From: Lachnospiraceae bacterium AC3007
GTDB lineage: Bacteria > Bacillota > Clostridia > Lachnospirales > Lachnospiraceae
Assembly (NCBI GenBank): GCA_000621405.1
Contig: JHYK01000010.1
Span: forward strand, 1 to 64,000
Length of the DNA: 64,000 nt
Direction: 5' to 3'
The position numbers were made by a program, and so were the translations under genes. The notes below the pieces were generated by a model. It did not search any database. It had not been told where the DNA came from and was given only the letters and a program-made list of their open reading frames with translations. This document shows, piece after piece, positions 52,226-60,162 of the stretch. Each line of letters begins with the position of its first letter. The first letter of the stretch is position 1.

Positions 52226-53895
52226 GTCCTGTGGTGATACTTCAATCAATGGGTGGTCTGGGCCTTTTCCTTTTCGGAATGAAGGTCATGAGCGACAGCA
52301 TAGAAAATGCAGCGGGAGCAAAGCTCAGAGGCATACTTGAGCGGCTTACCACCAATAGGTTCATGGGCATGCTGGTGGGTATATTCTTCACGGCAGCGAT
52401 CCAGTCGTCCAGCGCCTGTACGGTCATGGTCGTGTCTTTTGTCAATTCCGGTCTTATGACTCTGTATCAGGCGGCAGGCGTAATATTCGGTGCCAACATC
52501 GGTACCACAGTCACATCACAGCTCGTATCCTTCAACCTGTCCGAATATGCCCCTGTCTTTCTGCTTGTCGGAATACTGATAGTGATGTTTTCCAAGAATA
52601 CGGCGATCAAGAAATGGGCCATGGTGCTCGTCGGCTTCGGAGTGCTGTTTTTGGGACTGTCCACCATGTCGGCAGCAATGTCCGGCATCAAGAACGATGA
52701 GCGTGTCATGGCAATACTTGGATCATTGCAGAATCCTGTCCTTGCGATAGTAGTCGGTGCTCTTCTTACAGCCATCATCGAGAGTTCGTCGGTCACCGTA
52801 TCCATCATCCTCCTTCTGTGCAAGGGAGGACTCATGGATATCCATATCTGTCTCTTCATGATACTCGGATGTAATATCGGTGCCTGCGCTCCGGCGCTCC
52901 TTACAGGTTCACAGGGTAAGAAGGACGCCAAGAGGGCGGCTCTCATACATCTTTATTTCAATATTATCGGAACTATCATCATGTTTGTGATCCTGAGCCT
53001 GTTCGAGGATCAGATCATATACATGCTCCAGGCTATCAGCGGAGGAGATCCGGGCCGTGAGATAGCTAATGCGCATACCATATTCAAGATATTCCAGGTT
53101 GCAGTGCTCCTTCCTTTCAGCACTCCCATAGTAAAGCTCACTTACCTTACCGTAAGGGGCAAGGACGAGGATGGAGGATACAGGGCGCAGTATACGCTGC
53201 AGTATATCGGTGAAAAGGTTGTATTCTCGCCTGCCACTGCTGTCGTGGATGCCATCCTGGAACTCGAGCGTATGGGAAGCCTTGCTTCAGAGAATATCAA
53301 CAGGGCCATGAACGCGCTGATAACGCTTGATAAAGAAGATATAGATGAAGTCTACGAAGTAGAGAAGAACATCAACTTCCTCAATCATGCCATAGTGAAT
53401 TATCTCGTCAAGGTCGGACAGATGAACCTGCCCGTGGATGACAGACGGCAGATAGGTGCGCTGTTCCATGTAGCTAACGATATCGAGCGCATAGGTGACC
53501 ATGCCGAGAATGTGGCGGATGCCGCAAGGCAGAGAGAAGAAAAGGGAGTGGACTTTTCCAAGGATGCCCAGAGAGAGATGGGTGAGCTTCTTGAGATGGT
53601 GAACGAATCTATCCAGTATGCGATGGACTGCTTTGCAGGCAACGGCAATGTGGATGAGAAGATCGCCATGGTCCAGGAGCTTGAAGATAAGATCGACGCG
53701 AAAGAAAGGGAACTTCAGAACAGGCACGTGGAGAGACTTGAGAAGAACGAGTGCTCACCTGAGGCCGGGATGCTGTTTTCTGATGTTATATCCGGACTTG
53801 AAAGAGTCGGTGATCATGCTACGAACATCGCGTTTGCGATCAGGGATTCAGAGATGGAGGACATGGCTGTAAAGCAGGCTGCAGTGCGTGCATGA
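52222..53895 (+). CDS. Na/Pi-cotransporter-like protein with PhoU-like domain
   Basis: The 557-residue protein has eight to nine membrane helices containing two inverted NptA-type repeats with AAIQSSSACTVMVV and AIIESSSVTVSII. A cytoplasmic C-terminal region (about residues 340-545) is made of PhoU-like helices (FHVANDIERIGDHAENVADA and LERVGDHATNIAFA). The family links phosphate uptake or export to regulation by the PhoU-like part. The upstream overlap with ribF and downstream overlap with the NlpC gene (4 bp each) suggest one transcript. Confidence 0.87.
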   Translation: MSPVVILQSMGGLGLFLFGMKVMSDSIENAAGAKLRGILERLTTNRFMGMLVGIFFTAAIQSSSACTVMVVSFVNSGLMTLYQAAGVIFGANIGTTVTSQLVSFNLSEYAPVFLLVGILIVMFSKNTAIKKWAMVLVGFGVLFLGLSTMSAAMSGIKNDERVMAILGSLQNPVLAIVVGALLTAIIESSSVTVSIILLLCKGGLMDIHICLFMILGCNIGACAPALLTGSQGKKDAKRAALIHLYFNIIGTIIMFVILSLFEDQIIYMLQAISGGDPGREIANAHTIFKIFQVAVLLPFSTPIVKLTYLTVRGKDEDGGYRAQYTLQYIGEKVVFSPATAVVDAILELERMGSLASENINRAMNALITLDKEDIDEVYEVEKNINFLNHAIVNYLVKVGQMNLPVDDRRQIGALFHVANDIERIGDHAENVADAARQREEKGVDFSKDAQREMGELLEMVNESIQYAMDCFAGNGNVDEKIAMVQELEDKIDAKERELQNRHVERLEKNECSPEAGMLFSDVISGLERVGDHATNIAFAIRDSEMEDMAVKQAAVRA

Positions 53896-54980
53896 CATTA
53901 TCTTTATTTAAGAAAACTGCATTTTTTGTGCTCATGATGGCCCTCGAGGCTCTTTTTGTCATGCCTGCTTTTGCGGCGACAGCCGGTGAACTCTATACCG
54001 CGGGCGCCACCAAGGTCATGGAGACCGGCAAGCTCGAGACTGTCTCTGCCGAGAAAACACTTACCACAACAGCTGCAGGATCGGGAGATGTAGAGTCCGT
54101 ATACAAGGCGGCATTAAATGTCCAAAAGGAAGAGGTCATAGCAGGGTATACGAATCTCGGTATCGCCAATGTCACGGACCACTTGAATATAAGGAAGGAA
54201 GCAAAGGAAGATGCCGAACTTGTCGGAAAGATGACAAAAAATGCGGCGTGCGAGATACAGGAGATAGACGGACCATGGGCTCATATCAAATCAGGCAAGG
54301 TAGAGGGATATGTGAGCACGGAGTTCCTTCTCACCGGTGAAGAGGCGAAGACGAGAGCCATGCAGGTCATGAGACTTGTCGCTACAGTCACTACGACCAC
54401 TCTCTTTGTCAGGGAGGAACCCAATACCAATTCATCGATACTAACTATGGTCCCCATGCAGGAGAAGCTTGACATCACTGAAGGCAAGGAGGGGGATCCC
54501 TGGGTCAAGATAGAGATCGATGAAGATCAGGGATATGTGAGCACCGATTACGTGACCATATCGGAGGAACTTGATAAGGCTATGACTCTTACGGAGCTCA
54601 GGTATGGTCAGGGTGTATCGGATGTCAGAGTCTCGCTTGTCAACTATGCTATGCAGTTCATAGGCAATCCTTATGTATGGGGCGGAACAAGCCTTACAAA
54701 GGGAGCGGACTGCTCCGGATATGTACAGTCGATATTCCGAAAGTACGGATTTTCGCTTCCCAGGACATCGAGAGAGCAGGCCAAGGTCGGTACCAAGGTG
54801 TCCCTTGCGGATGCTAAACCCGGAGATCTTGTCTTCTACGGCAAGGGCGGCACCGTCAACCATGTGGGCATATACATCGGCAACGGACAGATAGTCAACG
54901 CTTCCAACAGACGTACCGGAATAAAGGTAAGCAATGCGACCTACCGTACGCCGTACGCCGTCAGAAGGATACTTCCGTAA
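53892..54980 (+). CDS. Secreted NlpC/P60 peptidoglycan hydrolase with SH3 domains
   Basis: The 362-residue exported protein has a signal peptide (LFKKTAFFVLMMALEALFVM, cleaved near AFAAT) and two bacterial SH3 domains (about residues 95-150 and 165-225, each with L(N/F)(I/V)RxE and GYVST). The C-terminal NlpC/P60 domain has the catalytic cysteine in GADCSGYVQSIF and the histidine in VNHVGIYIG. Such enzymes cut gamma-D-Glu to diamino acid bonds in stem peptides. It overlaps the Na/Pi gene by 4 bp. Confidence 0.92.
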   Translation: MTLSLFKKTAFFVLMMALEALFVMPAFAATAGELYTAGATKVMETGKLETVSAEKTLTTTAAGSGDVESVYKAALNVQKEEVIAGYTNLGIANVTDHLNIRKEAKEDAELVGKMTKNAACEIQEIDGPWAHIKSGKVEGYVSTEFLLTGEEAKTRAMQVMRLVATVTTTTLFVREEPNTNSSILTMVPMQEKLDITEGKEGDPWVKIEIDEDQGYVSTDYVTISEELDKAMTLTELRYGQGVSDVRVSLVNYAMQFIGNPYVWGGTSLTKGADCSGYVQSIFRKYGFSLPRTSREQAKVGTKVSLADAKPGDLVFYGKGGTVNHVGIYIGNGQIVNASNRRTGIKVSNATYRTPYAVRRILP

Positions 54981-54994
54981 CAACATGTGGCCCT

Positions 54995-55190
54995 ATCCCC
55001 GCAGGATACATGATGTCGACCGAGCAATAAGCCGGTGTTTCTTAACGAGGCAAAGTCTTATAGATTTCGCGGTTGCGATGGCCGTGCTGCTTTTTAGCAC
55101 GGAACAGTGCAGAGCGAAATCTTGTATATAAGACTGCAGGCGAGTTTAGAAACATCCGAGCGCGAGGTGATATCATGTATCTGAGGGGAT
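54995..55190 (+). ncRNA. Candidate 196-nt rod-shaped structured RNA (6S RNA-like topology)
   Basis: The segment folds as one long interrupted hairpin. P1 pairs 54995-55021 with 55166-55190 (ATACATGAT against ATCATGTAT, plus ATCCCC/GGGGAT). P2 pairs 55034-55046 with 55144-55157. P3 pairs 55054-55070 (AGTCTTATAGATTTCGC) with 55114-55135. P4 is CCGTGCT/AGCACGG (55082-55088/55096-55102). Internal loops separate the helices, and several pairs are G-U. Length and shape recall 6S RNA, but no diagnostic sequence was checked. No clear promoter or terminator was seen, so processing from the nlpC transcript is possible. An 11-codon frame (ATG 55175) behind AGGTGAT overlaps the 3' arm. Confidence 0.55.
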
Positions 55191-55222
55191 CGCGAAACCG
55201 TAATGCATGATAAAAGTATTTG

Positions 55223-55251
55223 TTGCTTTACAGTGGATATTATGGTAGTAT
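55223..55251 (+). promoter_or_regulatory. Promoter of rpsO
   Basis: TTGCTT (55223-55228), a 17-bp spacer and TAGTAT (55246-55251), with a start near 55258. Confidence 0.6.
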
Positions 55252-55257
55252 GTTTGG

Positions 55258-55366
55258 GCTGCATTGAAACTGCCTGTGCCCGGTGGACCGAACAGTCTCT
55301 GAAAACTGCATTATTGCAGGTACGGTCTCGCTTAGCACATGGCGCATGAAAAAAGGAGACATAGAT
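55258..55366 (+). promoter_or_regulatory. rpsO mRNA leader, possible S15-binding site
   Basis: About 109 nt separate the predicted start from the rpsO ATG, with pairing potential among AAACTGC, GCAGGT and GTGCCCGGTGGACCG segments. S15 represses its own translation through structured leaders in several bacterial groups. No specific published motif could be matched by eye. AAAGGAG is the ribosome site. Confidence 0.35.
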
Positions 55367-55633
55367 ATGATCACAAAAGAAAAGAAGACAGAGATCATCG
55401 AGAAGTATGCTACGGCTCCCGGTGATACAGGTTCACCCGAGGTTCAGATAGCGATACTGACTGAGCGTATCAGGGAGCTCACAGAGCATCTTAAGCTCAA
55501 CACTCATGACCATCATTCAAGACGCGGACTCTTAAAGATGGTCGGTAAGAGAAGAGGACTTCTTGATTATCTTAAGAAAAAGGATATCGAGAGATACAGA
55601 GCTATCATAGAGAAGCTCGGAATACGTAAGTAG
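55367..55633 (+). CDS. rpsO: 30S ribosomal protein S15
   Basis: The 88-residue protein matches S15 throughout ([58 protein letters not shown]). It binds the central domain of 16S rRNA and forms bridge B4. The ATG at 55367, 7 bp after AAAGGAG, gives the standard length; an upstream in-frame start at 55283 is rejected. The terminator and pnp follow, the common rpsO-pnp order. Confidence 0.97.
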   Translation: MITKEKKTEIIEKYATAPGDTGSPEVQIAILTERIRELTEHLKLNTHDHHSRRGLLKMVGKRRGLLDYLKKKDIERYRAIIEKLGIRK

Positions 55634-55641
55634 TGCATTAT

Positions 55642-55673
55642 GGGGCAGGACTTTACTTCCTGCCCCTTTTTTT
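55642..55673 (+). terminator. Terminator between rpsO and pnp
   Basis: GGGGCAGGA (55642-55650) pairs with TCCTGCCCC (55658-55666), followed by seven Ts. Partial read-through into pnp is usual for this gene pair. Confidence 0.88.
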
Positions 55674-55716
55674 CAGAATGAAGAAGCAATAAGAGAAGCT
55701 AGAAGAGGAGAGAAAA

Positions 55717-57807
55717 ATGGCAGACTACAGAACTTACACTATGGAACTCGGAGGAAAGACACTTTCCATTGATATAGGACGTGTCGGCAAGCAGGCAAAC
55801 GGCTGCGCTTTCATGCACTACGGAGACACCACCGTGCTCTGCACCGCTACGGCATCAAAGGCGCCCAGGGACGGGATTGACTTTTTCCCGCTGTCCGTTG
55901 AATATGAAGAGAAATTCTACTCGGTAGGCAAGATGCCCGGTGGATTCAATAAGAGAGAGGGCAAGGCATCCGAGAATGCAGTGCTCACATCACGTGTCAT
56001 AGACAGACCCATGAGACCTCTCTTCCCGAAGGATTACAGGAATGACGTTACTCTTGACTGCATGGTCATGGCTGTGGATCCCGAGTGCAGGCCCGAACTC
56101 GTGGGAATGCTCGGCGCATCCCTTGCGACCACGATATCGGATATACCCTTCGACGGTCCCTGCGCGATGACACAGATAGGAATGAAGGACGGACAGTTCA
56201 TCATCAATCCTTCACAGAAGGACTGGGACGAGGGCGATCTTGAGCTCACCGTCGCATCCGTAGGCGAGAAGGTTATCATGATTGAGGCCGGCGCTAATGA
56301 GATACCCGATGACAAGATGCTCGAGGCTATCTACATGGCCCATGATGTCAATCTCAAGGTCATGGAGTTCTTCAGGGATATAGCGGCAAAGGAAGGAAAG
56401 CCCAAGCATGAGTACGTGTCATGCGCCATCCCCGAGGCCCTCTTCGATGAGATCAAGAAGATAGTGCCTCCCGAAGAGATGGAGAAGGCAGTATTCAATG
56501 ATGACAAGCAGGCGCGTGAAGCAGCTGTAGCCGAGGTTCAGGAGAAGATCCAGACAGCTCTTGCCGATAATGAAGAGTGGTCGGCTCTCGTGCCCGATGC
56601 CGTATATCAGTATCAGAAAAAGACAGTAAGGAAGATGATCCTTAAGGATCACAAGAGGCCCGACGGAAGAGACATCAAGCAGATCAGACCTCTTGCGGCC
56701 GAGGTGGATATCATACCCAGGACACACGGCTCTGCAATGTTCACGAGAGGACAGACTCAGATCTGCGATATCGTGACGCTTGCTCCTCTTTCCGAGAAGC
56801 AGAAGGTAGACGGACTGGATGTCAATATCACAGAGAAGAGATATATCCATCAGTACAACTTCCCTTCATACTCTGTCGGCGAGACAAAGGTATCAAGGGG
56901 ACCCGGAAGACGTGAGATAGGTCACGGAGCACTTGCCGAGAAGGCTCTTGTTCCGATGCTTCCTTCAGAGGAGGAATTCCCCTATGCGATCCGTGCGGTA
57001 TCCGAGACCTTCGAGTCCAACGGATCCACATCACAGGCTTCTGTCTGCGCATCCTGCATGGCTCTCATGGCTGCAGGTGTGCCTCTTAAGAAGCAGGTCG
57101 CAGGCATATCCTGCGGACTTGTGACAGGAGATACCGATGATGATTTCATCGTGCTTACAGATATACAGGGACTTGAGGATTTCTTCGGAGACATGGACTT
57201 CAAGGTAGCAGGTACACACGACGGTATCACGGCTATCCAGATGGATATCAAGATCCACGGACTTACACGTCCCATCGTAGAGCAGGCTATACGTCAGTGC
57301 CATGAGGCAAGGGATTACATCATGAACGAGATCATGACTCCCGCCATAGCTGAGCCCAGGAAGCAGGTCTCCAAGTATGCTCCCAAGATCATACAGATCA
57401 CTATCGATCCCGAGAAGATCGGTGATGTCGTCGGCCAGAGAGGCAAGACGATCAATGAGATCATCGCACGCACAGGCGTCAAGATCGATATCACTGATGA
57501 CGGAGCCGTATCAGTATGCGGCACTGTCCAGGAGGATATGGACAAGGCTATTGAGATGGTACAGATGATCGCTTCCGATTACGAGGAAGGCCAGTTCTAC
57601 GAGGGAACTGTCGTATCCATCAAGGAATTCGGCGCATTCGTGGAGTTCGCTCCCGGCAAGGAGGGTATGGTACATATCTCCAAGATAGCCGATCACAGGA
57701 TCAACCGCGTGGAGGATGTCTTAACCCTCGGCGATCATGTGCGCGTCAAGTGCCTCGGCAAGGACCGCATGGGCCGCATGAGCTTCTCGATCAAAGACGC
57801 GAAGTAA
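55717..57807 (+). CDS. pnp: Polyribonucleotide nucleotidyltransferase (PNPase)
   Basis: The 696-residue phosphorolytic 3'-5' exoribonuclease has two RNase PH domains (MPGGFNKREGKASENAVLTS and RGPGRREIGHGALAEKALVP with GSTSQASVCA in the catalytic core), a KH domain (IGDVVGQRGKTINEIIARTG) and an S1 domain (FYEGTVVSIKEFGAFVEFAPG). It degrades mRNA as a trimer. Length is normal. GAGGAGAGAAAA precedes the ATG. No terminator lies directly after the stop; tandem repeats occupy the 3' side. Confidence 0.97.
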   Translation: MADYRTYTMELGGKTLSIDIGRVGKQANGCAFMHYGDTTVLCTATASKAPRDGIDFFPLSVEYEEKFYSVGKMPGGFNKREGKASENAVLTSRVIDRPMRPLFPKDYRNDVTLDCMVMAVDPECRPELVGMLGASLATTISDIPFDGPCAMTQIGMKDGQFIINPSQKDWDEGDLELTVASVGEKVIMIEAGANEIPDDKMLEAIYMAHDVNLKVMEFFRDIAAKEGKPKHEYVSCAIPEALFDEIKKIVPPEEMEKAVFNDDKQAREAAVAEVQEKIQTALADNEEWSALVPDAVYQYQKKTVRKMILKDHKRPDGRDIKQIRPLAAEVDIIPRTHGSAMFTRGQTQICDIVTLAPLSEKQKVDGLDVNITEKRYIHQYNFPSYSVGETKVSRGPGRREIGHGALAEKALVPMLPSEEEFPYAIRAVSETFESNGSTSQASVCASCMALMAAGVPLKKQVAGISCGLVTGDTDDDFIVLTDIQGLEDFFGDMDFKVAGTHDGITAIQMDIKIHGLTRPIVEQAIRQCHEARDYIMNEIMTPAIAEPRKQVSKYAPKIIQITIDPEKIGDVVGQRGKTINEIIARTGVKIDITDDGAVSVCGTVQEDMDKAIEMVQMIASDYEEGQFYEGTVVSIKEFGAFVEFAPGKEGMVHISKIADHRINRVEDVLTLGDHVRVKCLGKDRMGRMSFSIKDAK

Positions 57808-57829
57808 TTTTTGACACAGAATTAACATG

Positions 57830-58100
57830 CCTGAAGCGTGGGCACAAGTCACTCGGGCGCATTTGGCATCTTTAAAGCACTTAAGCCTGAAGCATGAGTG
57901 CGTGCCGGGCGGGCGCATTTGCGCATCTTTTCAGCGCTTAAGCCCGACGGCATGTATCTCATGCGAAGGCGTACCATTGCCAAAGTACAGCGCTTAAGCC
58001 CGACGGCATGTATCTCATGCGAAGGCGTACCATTGCCAAAGTACAGCGCTTAAGCCCGATGGGACGTACCTCATGCGAAGGCGATGATGCTGAATTAAAA
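57830..58100 (+). repeat. Five tandem 56-57 bp repeats downstream of pnp
   Basis: Units start at 57830, 57886, 57943, 57999 and 58055. The third and fourth are essentially identical, beginning CCCGACGGCATGTATCTCAT and ending AGCGCTTAAG. The first two are a diverged variant (CCTGAAGC...GGGCGCATTT...CTTAAG), and the fifth decays into unique sequence. CTTAAG closes each of the first four units. No open frame crosses the array in all copies, and there are no spacers as in CRISPR. The region between pnp and 58141 otherwise contains only the hairpin at 58117. Confidence 0.9.
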
Positions 58101-58105
58101 ATCCG

Positions 58106-58153
58106 TTCATTATTGGCTCATGGTGTGATATCATAGCACCATGAGTCTTTTTT
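58106..58153 (+). promoter_or_regulatory. Overlapping terminator-like hairpin and extended -10 promoter at a start codon
   Basis: CTCATGGTG (58117-58125) pairs with CACCATGAG (58137-58145) around TGATATCATAG and is followed by a run of seven Ts, so it reads as an intrinsic terminator for the pnp unit. The loop also contains TGATATCAT, an extended -10 (TATCAT 58129-58134), with TTCATT (58106-58111) 17 bp upstream. A start 7 bp after the -10 falls on A58141, the first base of the next gene's ATG. Both readings are predictions. Confidence 0.5.
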
Positions 58154-60039
58154 TATTTATTCTCGCGATAATACTTATAATAGCCGGACATATAGTGAAG
58201 TCCCTGCGTCAGAAGCAGTTCGCGGACTTCTACGAGGATGTGAAGCTTCCGGTATTCAACGAAGCCCTTGCGGCAGGCTATATCATCAATCTTGCAGTAC
58301 CGTTCAGGCTCGGAGACATACTCCGTGCCGTCATCCTCGGACGCAAGATGAAGAACGGCTTTTCCTTTGCGTTCGCCACCGTCGTGGTGGACAGGATCCT
58401 CGATGTGATAGTAGTCGGCTTCATATATCTTGTGATCTATCTTGCAGGCTTGAGCTCATACGACGAAGCCGGCCGTTCCGCCATCTTTTACGTGATCCTG
58501 TCTCTTGCAGCGATAGCGCTCATAGCCGTCGTGACATTTGCAAGGAGGGCGGTAAAGAAGATCATCAAGTCGTTTGCCGGCATCTTCAACGAAAAGATCG
58601 AGCTGACGCTCATGTTCTTCTTCTGGTCTGTGATCACTGCTTTCAGGGATGTCGCCAAAAGACTCGATAAAAAAAGACTGATACTTACCACAGCCGTAAT
58701 GTGGGGTGCATATACAGCCTCTTATTACATCATATCCCTTGCGATCAGGAGCATGGGAGGAGAAGCATCTCTTCTGTATGTATTTTCCTATCTTTTCTCC
58801 AGTTCCAGCATAGACAAGGGAACGCTCTCGATGGCCTATACCGACAGGGTCATGATAGTATACCTCGCTGTCTCGGCAGCGCTTCTCTTTGCGATAGGCC
58901 TTGTAAGCTCGGTCATATCAGGCAGCTCTTCCAGGGAAGATGCCCCCGAAAAGACCATGATGCTGCTCCCTCAGGTACATGAATCCGACAGGAGGAGCTT
59001 CCTTGAGAATTACTTTGAGGGCAACAGGCATGCATATGTAAGAGGATATCTCGAGGCTAACAGCGACATCCAGATAATCAGCGATTATTCCGCAGGCTCC
59101 AACGCCACGACGCTATTCGCGATAAAGGATGACAGGACTATATTCAGGAAATACGTGGTGGGCGATGATGCCGACAAGCTGCACGATCAGGTCGGATGGA
59201 TCAAAGCCTACAGCAGCGTGCTTCCTTTGCCGGCAATACTTGAAGAAAAGCAGGAAGAGGGCATGACGCTCTATGATATGCCTGCCGTCACGGGCGCATC
59301 CGGACTGTTTGAGTATATACATACCAATCCCGTTGACAGATCGGCTTCAATTATAAAACGCGTTTTTGAGGATCTGGAGAGGGGGCTTTATTCCGGGGGA
59401 GAAGGAAAGGCATCCGAAGAGACAGTTGAAAGATATATCGATGAGAAGATACTTAAGAACATACGCAGGATAGAAGAGAACCACCGCTGGGCGGAACTTT
59501 TAAGATATGATGAACTCATTATCAACGGACGCAGGGTAAAGGGTTTTCCTCACCTTAAGGAGCTTATGTCAAAGGAGAGGCTCAAAGGGATCTTTGCAGA
59601 GGATAAGATTTCTCCGATACACGGGGATGTGACCGTGGAGAACATCATTACGATGCCCAATACAGATAAGGATGACAGACCTTATTATCTTATAGATCCC
59701 AATACCGGCAACATACTCGACAGCAGATTCATAGATTATTCCAAGATGCTCCAGTCTCTTCACGGCGGATACGAATTCCTTGTGAGGACTGAAAGATGCA
59801 GCGTGAGCGGCAATGAGATACGTTTCATGTCGGGCGCGTCAAGAGCATACAGAGATCTGTACGGAGAATTCATGACATATCTTAAGGATATATTCAGCGA
59901 GAACGAGATCCGTTCTGTCCGTCACCATGAAATAGCAGACTGGCTGCGCCTCATGCCTTATAAAATGGAGCATGATGAGAGCAGGGCTGCCGTATTTCTT
60001 TCCGGAATGCTCCTTGTCGCAGATGACATAACTGATTGA
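58141..60039 (+). CDS. Flippase-like membrane protein fused to a kinase-like (APH-fold) domain
   Basis: The 632-residue protein starts with a region like the LPG_synthase_TM (AglD2/MprF flippase) family (about residues 1-265). It has six to eight helices with GYIINLAVPFRLGDILRAVI and FATVVVDRILDVIVV. The cytoplasmic C-terminal part (about 285-620) resembles aminoglycoside phosphotransferase-fold kinases. The catalytic loop is H494-G-D496-x4-N501, and a metal-binding aspartate is likely at D519 (YLIDPNTGN), followed by IDYSKMLQSLHGGYE. The substrate is unknown; a lipid or lipid-linked sugar would fit. There is no Shine-Dalgarno before ATG 58141, and an in-frame stop lies at 58126. Confidence 0.65.
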   Translation: MSLFLFILAIILIIAGHIVKSLRQKQFADFYEDVKLPVFNEALAAGYIINLAVPFRLGDILRAVILGRKMKNGFSFAFATVVVDRILDVIVVGFIYLVIYLAGLSSYDEAGRSAIFYVILSLAAIALIAVVTFARRAVKKIIKSFAGIFNEKIELTLMFFFWSVITAFRDVAKRLDKKRLILTTAVMWGAYTASYYIISLAIRSMGGEASLLYVFSYLFSSSSIDKGTLSMAYTDRVMIVYLAVSAALLFAIGLVSSVISGSSSREDAPEKTMMLLPQVHESDRRSFLENYFEGNRHAYVRGYLEANSDIQIISDYSAGSNATTLFAIKDDRTIFRKYVVGDDADKLHDQVGWIKAYSSVLPLPAILEEKQEEGMTLYDMPAVTGASGLFEYIHTNPVDRSASIIKRVFEDLERGLYSGGEGKASEETVERYIDEKILKNIRRIEENHRWAELLRYDELIINGRRVKGFPHLKELMSKERLKGIFAEDKISPIHGDVTVENIITMPNTDKDDRPYYLIDPNTGNILDSRFIDYSKMLQSLHGGYEFLVRTERCSVSGNEIRFMSGASRAYRDLYGEFMTYLKDIFSENEIRSVRHHEIADWLRLMPYKMEHDESRAAVFLSGMLLVADDITD

Positions 60040-60064
60040 CTTATGTAAAACGTTTTAGTATACT
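60036..60064 (+). promoter_or_regulatory. Promoter of the RND efflux operon
   Basis: TTGACT (60036-60041) overlapping the previous stop codon, a 17-bp spacer and TATACT (60059-60064). A leader of about 90 nt, including GTCAACAAAACTAAC, precedes the first gene and could hold an operator. Confidence 0.65.
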
Positions 60065-60162
60065 GTTTGGTGCCTATTGGTTGTGGTTTATGTCAACAAA
60101 ACTAACACTATATTGTAGTTTCAGTATGATTAAGACGGTTTACAGAATTAAGGAGTGTAAAA

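Noticed and set aside
57830-58100. Tandem repeats considered as a CRISPR array
   Set aside because: Units are contiguous with no variable spacers, and no cas gene is in the window.
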